A stretch of DNA of 17,963 nucleotides from Hemicentrotus pulcherrimus (lineage: Eukaryota; Echinodermata; Echinoidea; Camarodonta; Strongylocentrotidae), in contig BEXV01000097.1 of assembly GCA_003118195.1 (NCBI GenBank), forward strand, positions 22,984 through 40,946, given 5' to 3'. The notes beneath the pieces were generated by a model that did not search any database, was not told the origin of the DNA, and was given only the letters and a program-made list of their open reading frames with translations. Below, in pieces: positions 1 through 8,281 of this stretch. The translations under genes were made by a program, and so were the position numbers. The stretch's first letter is position 1, and the number at the start of each line of letters is the position of its first letter.

Positions 1-86
1 GCAGTAGTGGCGTTATTGTTGCTGTTGTTGTTGTCATTGTTGTTGCCGTCGCTGCCGTTGTTATATTTGTTGTTGCTGTTATCTTT
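1..86. repeat. Degenerate (GTT)n trinucleotide microsatellite
   Basis: The first 86 bases are mostly GTT units interrupted by GCT, GCC, GTC and ATT variants, so this is an imperfect trinucleotide tract. It starts at the window edge and may continue to the left. A second, shorter GTT tract is near 11,293. No reading frame across it looks like a gene. Confidence 0.85.
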
Positions 87-674
87 GTCATGATATTTTT
101 ATCACATTGTACTTGTTTCTGTTTGTATAATTACCATCGCCAGTACAAACCCCAAGTTAAAACAACAAAATGTATTGGGGATTATCATCGTCATTTTAAA
201 ACAAATATATCAACATGTATCAATGTCAATGGCCTCGTTGTATGAAGTCATGGAAACCGTTATATTTCCTCATTCCATTAGTGGTCCGAAATCATGACGT
301 TCCACTTCCCCACGTCGATGGGTCCTGCACAATGACTAACCCTTTTTCTTCCGATTCATTATCATTGTTTACTGTTCAAGGACTTTATACTCATGGTATG
401 CTTCTGTATTTTTCTATTTTGCTTTTGATGCCGTTATTTGTTTTATTCTTACCAAACAGGGCCTCATGGAAGACCACCAATTCGGGGATATGTGCCACTC
501 TGTATAAATATCAGAAATAAATAAATACATACATGACATACCCGCAGATAGATTAAGTAAATGCAGGAGGCGCCTTGGGGCAATTAAAAAGGTGTGCGCG
601 CGGGAAAGAGTTTTGTACTACATTATCAGCGTAATGAATGGTGTTTACTCAAATGTACAAGCTGCAATCCCCTC
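87..674. other. Unique AT-rich DNA, no recognised gene
   Basis: This interval holds a 101-codon open frame (215-520, plus). It resembles no family I recognise and its codons have no obvious bias. The stretch 397-459 is strongly pyrimidine-rich and ends in a plausible 3' splice acceptor (accaaacag at 451-459). It is followed by a 15-codon frame ending TAA at 505-507, with AATAAA-like motifs just after. This could be a terminal exon or chance, and I do not call a gene. A purine-rich GCGCGCGGGAAAG stretch lies near 594-608. Confidence 0.5.
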
Positions 675-739
675 AACACATACGCACACACGTACACGCT
701 CACACCCACACAAACATACACACATACACACGCACACAT
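675..739. repeat. Imperfect (CA)n microsatellite
   Basis: A CA-dominated tract interrupted by TA, CG and CT dinucleotides (cacacg, cacacc, catacac). The two overlapping open frames that cross it (about 594-857) translate to His/Thr/Tyr-rich low-complexity sequence. They are artefacts of the repeat. Confidence 0.9.
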
Positions 740-744
740 CATTC

Positions 745-1436
745 CGATGTTACTGTGCAGGTTAGAAGTTTACGAATGCCTAAATGTACTCAAATTAAAT
801 TCGAAAGCCCAGACGCATCTGAACTTTAAACCAATTAGAATTAAGCATTCAAAGTAAAGGTTGCGTGGGGTGCGTTTTACTCATCGCAATTCTTCACAAA
901 GGCCATCTTTATTCACAATACAATAAACTATAGCCTTCATTTTGAAAGTCAGGCTGTTGCTGTTTTGGTCCGGCTGTTTTGGTTGCCGTCAAATATCAAA
1001 CCGACAAACTTCGCCACAAAATAATGTATGACTTATTCAAAAGGGCCTCAGCGTTTCTTGACAGGTGATTTGGCCTAAGAAACCTTGAGGTGTACCTCGC
1101 CATTGACCCTTTAGTGACCTTTAACGCGTGACCGTCACCGAAGAGGTGCTTGGCCGATGATGATGGCCTTGATGAGTGACTTTAAGACGCCACCGTTGCT
1201 TTAAGCTAAGTTTTTTTGTGAAGTGCTCTTTATCGGAACTCTTTTCGAGAGGCTTATGAGGCGGGATAAGGGGAGCTGGGGACTACAGCCCCCGCCAACC
1301 CAAAAATGTGTTTTTCAGGCTACCCATCGAATTACTTTCACGCAATGAGTTTGTCTATTTGTAATTTTGAGATTTTCATGTACATGATATGATTCCGAAA
1401 TGATATAGTCACTGTCTTTAATGAATCATTCGAAAA
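745..1436. other. Unique DNA, no gene recognised
   Basis: No convincing coding potential is visible. It contains a cluster of TGACC-type half-sites at 1,104-1,138 (annotated separately), a short GAGGT-GT-ACCTC palindrome at 1,087-1,098, and a G/C-rich hairpin-like motif near 1,272-1,297 (GGGG-actaca-gCCCC). Confidence 0.5.
1104..1120 (-). promoter_or_regulatory. Predicted DR5 nuclear-receptor element
   Basis: On the minus strand this reads AGGTCA-ctaaa-GGGTCA: two RGGTCA half-sites in direct orientation with a 5-bp spacer. Such spacing is the classic preference of RAR/RXR heterodimers. A further TGACC half-site sits inside an 11-bp palindrome, GTGAC-C-GTCAC, at 1,128-1,138. There is no adjacent gene or promoter, and short matches of this kind arise by chance, so function is only inferred. 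Confidence 0.25.
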
Positions 1437-1492
1437 TTCTTGATATTTCAGGCACGAGATATCAGCATTCCAAGTGCCTGAAATATCAAGAA
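1437..1492. repeat. Perfect 19-bp inverted repeat (hairpin)
   Basis: The left arm TTCTTGATATTTCAGGCAC (1,437-1,455) is the exact reverse complement of 1,474-1,492. The 18-nt loop is 1,456-1,473. Pairing stops sharply at 1,436/1,493. The motif ccaagtgcc around the right arm (1,470-1,478) recurs at 1,496-1,504 (caagtgccc). The total of 56 nt is about pre-miRNA size, but the stem has no bulge, which is more typical of a small foldback or a young palindrome than of a conserved microRNA. Confidence 0.9.
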
Positions 1493-1513
1493 ATACCAAG
1501 TGCCCGCATGCCT

Positions 1514-1816
1514 AACCGCTCCCTTCTCTCTCTCTTTCTCTGTCTCCGCTTTCCCATTTCCTTCACCCACTCTCTTCTCCCACCCTTCTCTTTCATTCGA
1601 ATTCACCTTATAAATATATGTATTTCATTTCCTACCCGCCCCCTCCCCCTCTCTCTCTTCTGTTTAAGTTCTCTCTTTCCCTATCTCTCTCTCTCCGCTC
1701 TCCGAGCTTCCCTTCTCCCATCCCTTTCTTCTCCCAACCCTTTTCTTTCATTCGAATTCTCTCTCTCTCTCTCTGTCTCTATATATATGTATGTGTGTGT
1801 GTGTGTGTGTGTGTGT
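1514..1816. repeat. Polypyrimidine (CT)n tract ending in (TG)n
   Basis: About 250 bases of nearly pure C/T on the plus strand include an uninterrupted (CT)n run near 1,758-1,774. A short TATATATG link leads to a TG run at 1,792-1,816. A diverged 33-bp unit occurs twice inside: 1,573-1,604 and 1,727-1,759 (both ending ctttcattcgaattc). So part of the block grew by segmental duplication as well as slippage. The open frames here (1,421-1,858) encode only Ser/Leu/Pro low-complexity peptide and are not genes. Confidence 0.9.
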
Positions 1817-1859
1817 ATCTCTCATTCCCATTATGCTTGCAGCAATCTCCTTGAGTGAC

Positions 1860-2271
1860 AATGAATTTGGCCAGTTTGATATCAGTCAATGTTTAAAAAA
1901 TATTTTTCGAGACCATCGAATAGAGTAGATGCATTTTTTTTTTGGGGGGGGTGACCCCCATTCTAGTCTGCATTTCATTCCTTTTTTTTAAATGTAAGGG
2001 CCCCTTTGAACTTTGTCGTCAACTTTAAAAGAAATATTTACACATTATTATTGTCTGTTTTGTTTCATGTAATCATATGTTATCAGTAATATATAAGAAA
2101 ACTCTCAATAAAACATTCCCTGACACTCCCCTACACTCAATTTTTCTTCGAGCGAAGCCCCTGAAAAGGGGCTATTTCCAGCCATCCATCTTGGGGCATT
2201 TACCATGATGTCAGACTTGTCTTAAATTCCTGCTATTTGCCTCGGGCTATGACTAATGGATTGATAGATAG
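1860..2271. other. Unique AT-rich DNA with homopolymer and hairpin motifs
   Basis: No gene is seen. A T10 run (1,934-1,943) joins a G8 run (1,944-1,951) and then tga-CCCCC, which can form a GGGGG/CCCCC hairpin. A second small hairpin is AGCCCC-tgaaaa-GGGGCT at 2,156-2,173. An AATAAAA motif at 2,107-2,113 could be a polyadenylation signal, but no transcript can be traced. (GATA)3 lies at about 2,262-2,273. Confidence 0.5.
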
Positions 2272-2493
2272 ATAAACTGCTCAGCTCTCTCTAGCCGTGA
2301 CCCAGAGATGACCCCACCCCTTCATCCAGGCCCTGATCGCGCTGGCTTTGATAGCGTCATCATTAGTGATCATATACGGCACCACAGCGGAAATGAACAT
2401 CGACGTGAGAGGGTCTCTAAGATGACTTGGCCGATGGAAGGGAATGCCGCGGCGAACGGTCTTAAAGGCGAAACGGGGATCGGACCTTCTTGA
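2272..2493 (+). other. CpG-rich open block, unrecognised
   Basis: An open frame runs from just after a TAG at 2,269 to TGA at 2,491-2,493, with a Met codon at 2,308 giving 61 residues. Base composition differs sharply from both flanks. There are roughly 15 CpGs in the last 190 bases, mixed codons, and a charged peptide (segments DRAGFDSVII, HRRERVSKMTWPMEG). I recognise no domain. It could be an exon remnant, the body of an unclassified retroposon, or a Pol III-type transcript ending in the T run at 2,503. The downstream 41-bp duplication starts at 2,479, inside this frame. Confidence 0.3.
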
Positions 2494-2585
2494 GAATTGT
2501 AATTTTTTTTTTTTTTTTTATCGGACCTTCTTGAGAATTGTAATTTTTTTTTTTTTTTTGCTTTGCTTTGCTTTGCTTTGCTTTG
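2479..2585. repeat. 41-bp tandem duplication with T runs, then (CTTTG)5
   Basis: Copy 1 (2,479-2,519) and copy 2 (2,520-2,559) both read ATCGGACCTTCTTGAGAATT then GTAA and a T run (17 and 16 T). The unique parts are identical, so the duplication looks recent. Copy 2 is followed directly by five CTTTG units (2,561-2,585). A pentanucleotide tail after a homopolymer resembles the simple-repeat tails of some non-LTR retroposons, but this resemblance is only an inference. Confidence 0.92.
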
Positions 2586-2604
2586 CCTGTCCCTCCATTC
2601 TATT

Positions 2605-2842
2605 CTATGTATTTTTATATTCTTAATATTTTTTTTTAATTTATTTATCTATTTAATTATGTATTAATTTATCTATTCATCTACGTTAACTTTATGTCTA
2701 GGCCTATCTTTTTATCTATTCAGTCATTCCTTTATTAGCTTTGTTATTTAGTTCTTTAGTTATTTAGTTATTTGTATGCATTTATTCATTTATTTAGTAA
2801 GTTCTTTTATTCATGTGTTTACTTAAAATTCATTCATTTCTT
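2605..2842. repeat. Degenerate TTTA/ATCT-type AT-rich tract
   Basis: About 240 bases dominated by TTTAT, TTAGT and TCTATT words with many substitutions. This is an old, decayed tetranucleotide-like microsatellite. G and C are rare. No gene is seen. Confidence 0.75.
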
Positions 2843-5835
2843 AATGTTTTGATTTGTTGATGGTTTTTTCCCTAACTCTTAGCCTGCCAAAAGAAGGCAT
2901 GTACGCTGTCGTTATAGTGCTTTGTACATGCGAGAGAGAGCTATCGCTTGAGTGCCATGTGCGTGCAATGTAACATTCGTAATAGCAGTAATATTGTTCA
3001 TGTTCATTGGACTGTGCTGTGTATTTTGCACTTGCTTTCCATAGAACCATCGCGTTAATTAGATTATCTCCCAAAAAACCTGTCATGAGGGATTTGGGAC
3101 TTGGCACGATGGGGATTAGCCCTGTGGCATGAGTTAATCGAACAAAAGCAAGTCGGTAGATTTTGATGTAATGCCAACTTAAGATTTTTTCTTAGAATCC
3201 ACTATACCTAGAAAATGACAAATTTGGTGATTTATTAGTTGACTCAGACTTGTGCGAAGAAAACGTTTCCCCTGACCTTCAACGAGAATATGCTCGGATC
3301 TTTTGGATCTTTGATGTAATGATTAAAGTAATTATTCCTAAATCATCATTTTGAATCATAAATATTACAATAATGGCTTATTTTCAAAATCAAGATGTAC
3401 GTTTAGTAATAAGCACCCCTTCACAAATAAAATACAAATTTTCACAAAACAAGTTTAGTTTAAAATCATTATTATTCACCAACGGCAGTCAACCGAGGGG
3501 GTAATACTGAGACTTATTTCCATGCAAAATTGATTCTTGAATATAAATTAGTCCCTCTTGAAATGAAAGAGAGAAACTCATAGTCATATTTTTTACCTAG
3601 CTCATAAAAAGGACAATGACTATGCATTTAAACTTAGGTCAGTTACCGGATGCTCTGCACTGCCATTAACAGCGCTCTGCCCCATTGACTACATATGCCA
3701 ATAAAATTAAAATGGAAATTTGAATCATTCTATAGGGATTTTTGACAGAAAATAACCTCCAAATCTATACATTATGCATTAATCATTAAAAAAATGAATG
3801 TCAAATGAATAGATTTGCTTTGGCTACGTTATAGCCGTTATTGATTATCACGGGCTACCTGTATCTATCTACGATCAAATAAAAACATTGGTCTCGCTTT
3901 TTGTGGACATTATTCTAAACTTTCACCAGTAGCCTACTTCTTCTTTGATGACTGAATATTATTTTGGTTCTTGATTCAATTTGTGTTGTTTTGTTGTGGC
4001 CTTGTTTATTTCGTTGTCTAAATGATCTCTCTTTCTCTCTCTATTTCTTTTTCTTTCTTACCCTGGGATGTTCATGTATTATACGAGCAGCCACGCTGCC
4101 AACCATTTCAACCTTTTTTTTTGAGGGGGGGGCGGTTCATTTGTTACTGTTTTGTCCTTTTTAATCAGTGACTCATGAAACTTTGGAAACTTTTGAAAAC
4201 GAGAGATGTTAGAAAATTCACCACACAAAGAGTGTGGAAGGGGAGAGAACACGTATAAAGGGGTGATATATAAGAAGAATGGAGAGGGAAGAATAGACGT
4301 AGTTTAATGTCACTCAATGGCATTTATAACTTAATCAACTGTAACCAAGTGATGCGCATGGTGTGCAAACAGTGCAACCTCAACACCCACAAATTATCGC
4401 CTCAGTGGCACAATGCGGTGTAGCTCATCATCACGGGTAAGAGGTTGAACCTTCGAGAGAGAACAAGCTAAATGAATGTGCCAAAAGCAAGAGCGTATTA
4501 ATAAATGTTGTCAATCCAAAGTAAACAATATTTTTGTCCAAACTTCCGGCAAATTTTAAAGGTTAGACGATGTTATGATTGAACTATTAAGTTTCATTGA
4601 TGTATAATGTTCGATCCCGCCAAGGTAAACCGGATAATTTTTGAAATTTAAAGTGATGTGATGTGCAGTTGATTTAATAACTTAATGGAAACATGAATTA
4701 AATTTACAGTTGCCATGTATGTAATCACGATATTATGACCGAGGATAAAACGAACCCTGGTTTTCATTTAGTGTTGTGTTTATAGCCGGAAAATGTGTAG
4801 GTTTCCTGTTTCTAACGGTCGTTTTTATTGTTTATTATTAACCTTTTCATTTTAATTCGATTCTTCATCACCAATTTATTCTAAAGTCCAAATTTCTCCT
4901 TATTTAATATAATTGATGAAAACTGTTTTTATCCATTACCGATTGATTTCGAAAGCAATGTGAACCTCCACACCTGCCCACACAACATAAAGTTATTTCC
5001 ATACTTCTTTCTTTTTTCTTTTCTTTTTTTGTTGTTGGGAATAAATTAAACTCTGCACATTCTGCAATCGATTTATTTGGGAGTATTACCCTCAAGAAAG
5101 TGTTAAATTTGACTTCTTAAAGTGAATAAATATGCCCATTTACGGAATAATCCGAAATTCCCCAATTGTCTCTACATCACGAATGATTAGATTGTCAATG
5201 GCCCACAGTCTGTATGATGCAGCGGTCTCGAGCTGATGCTTCAAAGACAAGAGGTTTGTTGTTACTCCATCTTTTTAAAACTTCCTTGCCAGAAAGTAAC
5301 CGTCTATTCTTTCTTGGTATCTTGCCTGTTATCGTTTCGCAAATAGAATACTTATACTTATCAAAGAATTAATATCAAGCAATACTGGAACTGCTAGTAG
5401 AACTTCCCTTAAACACTTTCCAACAGCACCTGCGAAAGTCGAGTGCTTAATAGGCCTACATTGAGAGCACCAGAAGCACTGCCACTGTTTACCAGAAACG
5501 CCTCTGGTTTCGAGAAAAGCCTCAATGAATAAACGCATTTCAATCGCCATTAGCAGTAAAAGATTTAATTCACCATGCCTGATCTTTGAGAACCCGTCCC
5601 GTCGCCTATGGACGCGGCTAGAATAACGTGAGAACACGGTGTACTCGGTTCACTTGCGGGTTTCACGCCCCTCGGTGAACATCGGTTAGGCACCTGTTCA
5701 CACTTGAATTGTAAACCGTTTTGATTCATGAAAAATTTGTGTTTGTCATACAATGTTAATGTAGTTGATATTGAAACGTGTACGAGGGTAAAGTGGAAGT
5801 GAATAAGAGTGAATGTATTGTGTGGTGGGGGTGAA
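2843..5835. other. About 3 kb of AT-rich unique DNA, no gene recognised
   Basis: I see no convincing exon, RNA gene or transposon here. Open frames (2,841-3,107 minus; 5,329-5,637 minus; 5,565-5,753 minus) are short and match no family I know. Minor features are CT-rich runs (about 4,026-4,058 and 5,004-5,030), a T8-G8 junction near 4,115-4,132, and a locally CpG-richer patch at about 5,580-5,690 with GTTCAC/GTGAAC inverted hexamers. Two stretches (about 4,400-4,460 and 5,215-5,265) have weakly tRNA-like wording but do not keep A-box to B-box spacing. Confidence 0.5.
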
Positions 5836-6062
5836 CTCGTCGTGGTATAGTGTTACATTCAATTGACTCTCAATCGAGGGATAAGTGGTTCGAATCCATG
5901 ACCGGCACTAAATTATTTTCGCGAGATATTAACCCACATTTTGCCACTACCGATGTGTGAAATTGGTACCCGGTCGTTTGCTCAGTATTGTGAACATCTC
6001 TAAAATGGCGGCTACCTGAAAAGCTCTCTAGGTAGTTAAGAATGTACATACAATATGTGCAG
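5836..6062 (+). mobile_element. tRNA-derived SINE with Glu-like head
   Basis: The head folds on the tRNA plan. The A-box region tggtatagtg starts at 5,843 and a perfect B box GGTTCGAATCC is at 5,887-5,897, exactly 44 bases on as in tRNA. The anticodon loop is CTCTCAA (5,867-5,873; CTC, Glu) with a 4/5-paired stem and a 5-base variable loop. The 7-base acceptor arms (5,836-5,842 and 5,901-5,907) do not pair, so this is not a functional tRNA. The body that follows (gatattaacccacattttgc; gtgtgaaattggtacccggt; ggcggctacc; aaagct) resembles that of the SINE at 7,862-8,133. The 3' limit, near the AT-rich end at about 6,062, is approximate. Confidence 0.65.
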
Positions 6063-6612
6063 GCCAACCTGAATCCAATGACCGTTGCCAATACTCGTGC
6101 AAAACACTTCCGAGATATCGTTGTTGTATATATTAAGAACTCTATAACGCTAGAATACCATTACAGTTTTTACCAACCCCCGCAATGACAACAACATTAT
6201 GACAAAGGGAAGAGAACACATTATGTAAACAAACGAATAAAATCAAGGAAGAGGACTATTGTAAAGGAAGAGTGAGAGTGCGAGTGCGCGAATAAAAGAA
6301 AGAGATGAAAGAGAAGAAAAAAAGGGGGAAGAGAAAGATAAAGAGGACAGACAGTAATTATAATGATGGAGATTAAGAATAAAGAGGGAATGGAAATAGG
6401 GGTAACGAGTTGTGCTGATGTCTGAACAGAGTTTTTAGAAATATATAATTTAAGTATTATTTAATCCTTTTTTTTTACTTTTAATTATATTTTTTCTCAT
6501 CAACAACGCTTCACTTGAAGTGTCTTTTTTTTCCTTCTCATTTGTGGAGGATTATCGTGGAGTCGGAAGATGGTTGAGCTATCAAGCATGACGATCGCAG
6601 TCAAAAGCTTTA
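6063..6612. other. Unique DNA with a purine-rich stretch
   Basis: No gene is recognised. About 6,241-6,354 is purine-rich on the plus strand (gaaagag, gaagaaaaaaaggggg words), an imperfect GA-type tract. T-rich runs follow at about 6,468-6,475 and 6,523-6,531. Confidence 0.5.
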
Positions 6613-6814
6613 AGAACTTGATCACCGCTGTCACATAAAGGATAATAAAAGCATTACGAAAACATATTAAACAGAAAGACTCAACATCGTCATGACATCA
6701 AAGTTGTTTGTATTTATGAATAAATATGAATACGTAGCATTATATGACGACTCTTAGTTCTTAAAGTGTTTTTCCACCAGAATAATGTTTTGCTTTTTGC
6801 ATACCAAGTTGATT
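6613..6814 (+). repeat. Tandem duplication of about 200 bp, copy 1
   Basis: Copy 1 begins agaacttgatcaccgctg and ends gcataccaagttgatt. Copy 2 follows almost directly, with the start offset by 204 bases. Shared anchors in the same order are agaacttgatc, ggataataaaagca, cgaaaacata, aacatcgtc, tgtatttatgaata and cataccaRgttgatt. Substitutions and several small indels show that the duplication is old. Strand is arbitrary. No coding sense is seen. Confidence 0.85.
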
Positions 6815-6816
6815 AG

Positions 6817-7010
6817 AGAACTTGATCCCAACTGCCACGTAGAGGATAATAAAAGCAATTCGAAAACATACTGAACATCGTCGTCAAACTTGTTTTTACA
6901 TTTGCTGTATTTATGAATAACTATGAATAAGTAGAATTATACGAAGTCTCTTAGTTTTTGATTGCTTTTCCCCCTGATTCATGCTTTTCTCTCTACATAC
7001 CAGGTTGATT
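6817..7010 (+). repeat. Tandem duplication of about 200 bp, copy 2
   Basis: Second copy of the unit at 6,613. It begins agaacttgatcccaactg and ends cataccaggttgatt. A 10-15 base segment present in copy 1 (the cagaaagact region, about 6,672) is missing here, and copy 2 has an extra ttacatttgc stretch (about 6,897). No third copy is visible on either side, since a CT tract follows at once. Confidence 0.85.
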
Positions 7011-7017
7011 TGGAGGG

Positions 7018-7085
7018 TAGAGTCTCTCTCTCTCTCCCTCCTTCGCCCATCCCACTCCGTCTCCTTCCTTCCCTCTCTTCTTCTA
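7018..7085. repeat. Polypyrimidine (CT)n tract
   Basis: A short CT-rich tract, agtctctctctctctccctcc followed by imperfect C/T sequence. It abuts the end of the tandem duplication. The open frames on both strands here are low-complexity artefacts. Confidence 0.85.
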
Positions 7086-7580
7086 TTGTTTTCATTTGGC
7101 ACTGTCACTGCTTGATAGACTATGACGCTTACCCCAGGATGACAATTCAAAGAAATCAAAATTAACCCTCCGGAGTTTATACATCTCCATGTAGTATAGA
7201 CTAGTACAGTTTAAATGCCGATGTGAAATGGTATTTTGGATCAAACCTAACAATCTGACTACCGAACAATCTTCAACGAGCTGAAACTGGGTCGAGTGCA
7301 GCCCCGAGTAATCTTGCAAAATACGGAAAAGTAAGGATAACGTGAAGGAATAAAATCAATTGAAAGCCCGCCAAATTAGCCTATCGTTGCGACAAACAAG
7401 ATTCAAGTCATCAACAGAAAGTGCGAACAAATAATTACAAATAAAGGAGAGGCGACGAAAACTGACTTTTTTAACAGAGCAAAGAGGGATACGTAATGAC
7501 TTACATGTAATGCTATATTGGGAAATTTTAAATCAATTGCTGGAGGTATGACCCGACGAACATCGTGTAACTGATTGGGA

Positions 7581-7611
7581 TCAGCCTAGCCCAGCGGCGA
7601 CGCTGGTCTGA
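7581..7611. repeat. Hairpin with GCGA tetraloop
   Basis: CCAGCG (7,591-7,596) pairs with CGCTGG (7,601-7,606) across a GCGA loop, which fits the GNRA tetraloop pattern. An outer TCAG (7,581-7,584) pairs with CTGA (7,608-7,611) across an asymmetric internal loop. The fold would be stable as RNA, but no transcript is known. Confidence 0.6.
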
Positions 7612-7666
7612 GTAACGGCCTCTTATCATTCGGGAGAAAAAACAGGATAGGGAAGAGTTCTATAAG

Positions 7667-7695
7667 TTAATCACGTGGTATTATCACATGATTAA
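7667..7695. repeat. 29-bp quasi-palindrome containing CACGTG
   Basis: ttaatcacgtggta (7,667-7,680) is nearly the reverse complement of the next 15 bases. Only two non-Watson-Crick pairs (both G-T type) and a single central base break the symmetry. The left half includes CACGTG at 7,672-7,677, the core of an E-box for bHLH proteins. Function is unknown. Confidence 0.7.
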
Positions 7696-7861
7696 GACAC
7701 ATTGGGGTTTTCAGAATTTCCTTGATTAGATATCTCTAATACATCTGGGACTCTTTCTTAACTTCGACTTCTTTGAAAAGTTTTCGGGAAAAGGATGATA
7801 AGGGGATAAAGCCAGTTTGCGCCGCGGGAATTTATTTTACACCGTAATTATATTCTGTTCT

Positions 7862-8133
7862 TGTATTGCATATCACATTTAACGTCCCTTTGTGCATCTA
7901 ATGAGCTTTGGAAATCATTACTCTAGCTTTAGCTCCGGCAGCCGTTATCAGCGCACAATACATTTCAAGGAATAGTCCTACCAAGAAGTTCCTTTTACCT
8001 CACTTGGGTGGGTCGAGAGTGCCAATGAAGATTAATGTCTTAGTCTTGCTAAAGGACATTAGTGCGCAGCGGGAGTCGAACCGCGGACCTTGTGATCCAC
8101 AGTCCGGTGACATAATTACTCGACCACGACTCT
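7862..8133 (-). mobile_element. tRNA-derived SINE with His-like head, reversed
   Basis: Read on the minus strand, the A-box region tggtcgagtaatt starts at 8,126 and the B box GGTTCGACTCC is at 8,082-8,072, again 44 bases apart as in tRNA. In the tRNA register the anticodon is GTG (8,100-8,098; His) with T33 before it. The anticodon and T stems are degraded, so this is not a working tRNA. The body (ccttagcaagac-type core, here tcctttagcaagactaagac; cactctcgaccca; cttggtagga; tattgtgcgctgataacggctgcc; ctaaagct) is, from memory, typical of tRNA-derived SINEs in marine invertebrates. The 3' end near 7,862 is approximate. The open frame at 8,000-8,275 minus crosses it and is not a gene. Confidence 0.7.
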
Positions 8134-8281
8134 TTTCTTGGACTGGTTTGCAGAAGTGGCGGCACAATAATTCATTTAAGTGTATAAGAAAATAGATCTT
8201 AACCCCATCCATAAGCTGAACAATTCGACACTTCTGCCCACCAAAAGTATGGTCAAGAGATGGATGTAAACACATAAAGCT

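Larger units (their letters stand above)
7086..7861. other. Unique DNA with two local palindromes
   Basis: No gene is recognised; the minus open frame at 7,092-7,319 matches nothing I know. Two structured spots, a GNRA-type hairpin at 7,591-7,606 and a quasi-palindrome at 7,667-7,695, are listed separately. The left end of the minus-strand SINE lies near 7,862. Confidence 0.5.

Noticed and set aside
1421..1858. 145-codon open frame as a gene
   Set aside because: Its peptide is Ser/Leu/Pro/Phe and Val/Cys repeats translated from (CT)n and (TG)n tracts.
4254..4315. TATA-box promoter (gtataaagg with a possible start about 50 bases on)
   Set aside because: A lone TATA-like word in AT-rich DNA, with no open frame or exon downstream to support it.
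4400..4460. tRNA-like wording (tggcacaatgcggtgtagctca; ggttgaacc)
   Set aside because: The A-box-like and B-box-like words are 37 bases apart instead of about 44, the B box matches poorly, and no SINE body follows.
5215..5265. tRNA/SINE-like head (tgatgcagcgg; aggtttgttgtt)
   Set aside because: The A box is fair, but the B box keeps only about half of the consensus, spacing is 38 bases, and no body homologous to the other SINEs follows.
5329..5637. 102-codon minus-strand frame with WQCFWCSQC
   Set aside because: The Cys-rich stretch is suggestive, but there is no second zinc-binding half, no known family, and no splice or promoter context.
5836..5908. Functional tRNA-Glu(CTC) gene
   Set aside because: D, anticodon and T arms are tRNA-like, but the acceptor arms do not pair and a SINE body continues downstream.
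8000..8275. 91-codon minus-strand frame as a gene
   Set aside because: It is the translation of the reversed SINE head and body, including the B box.
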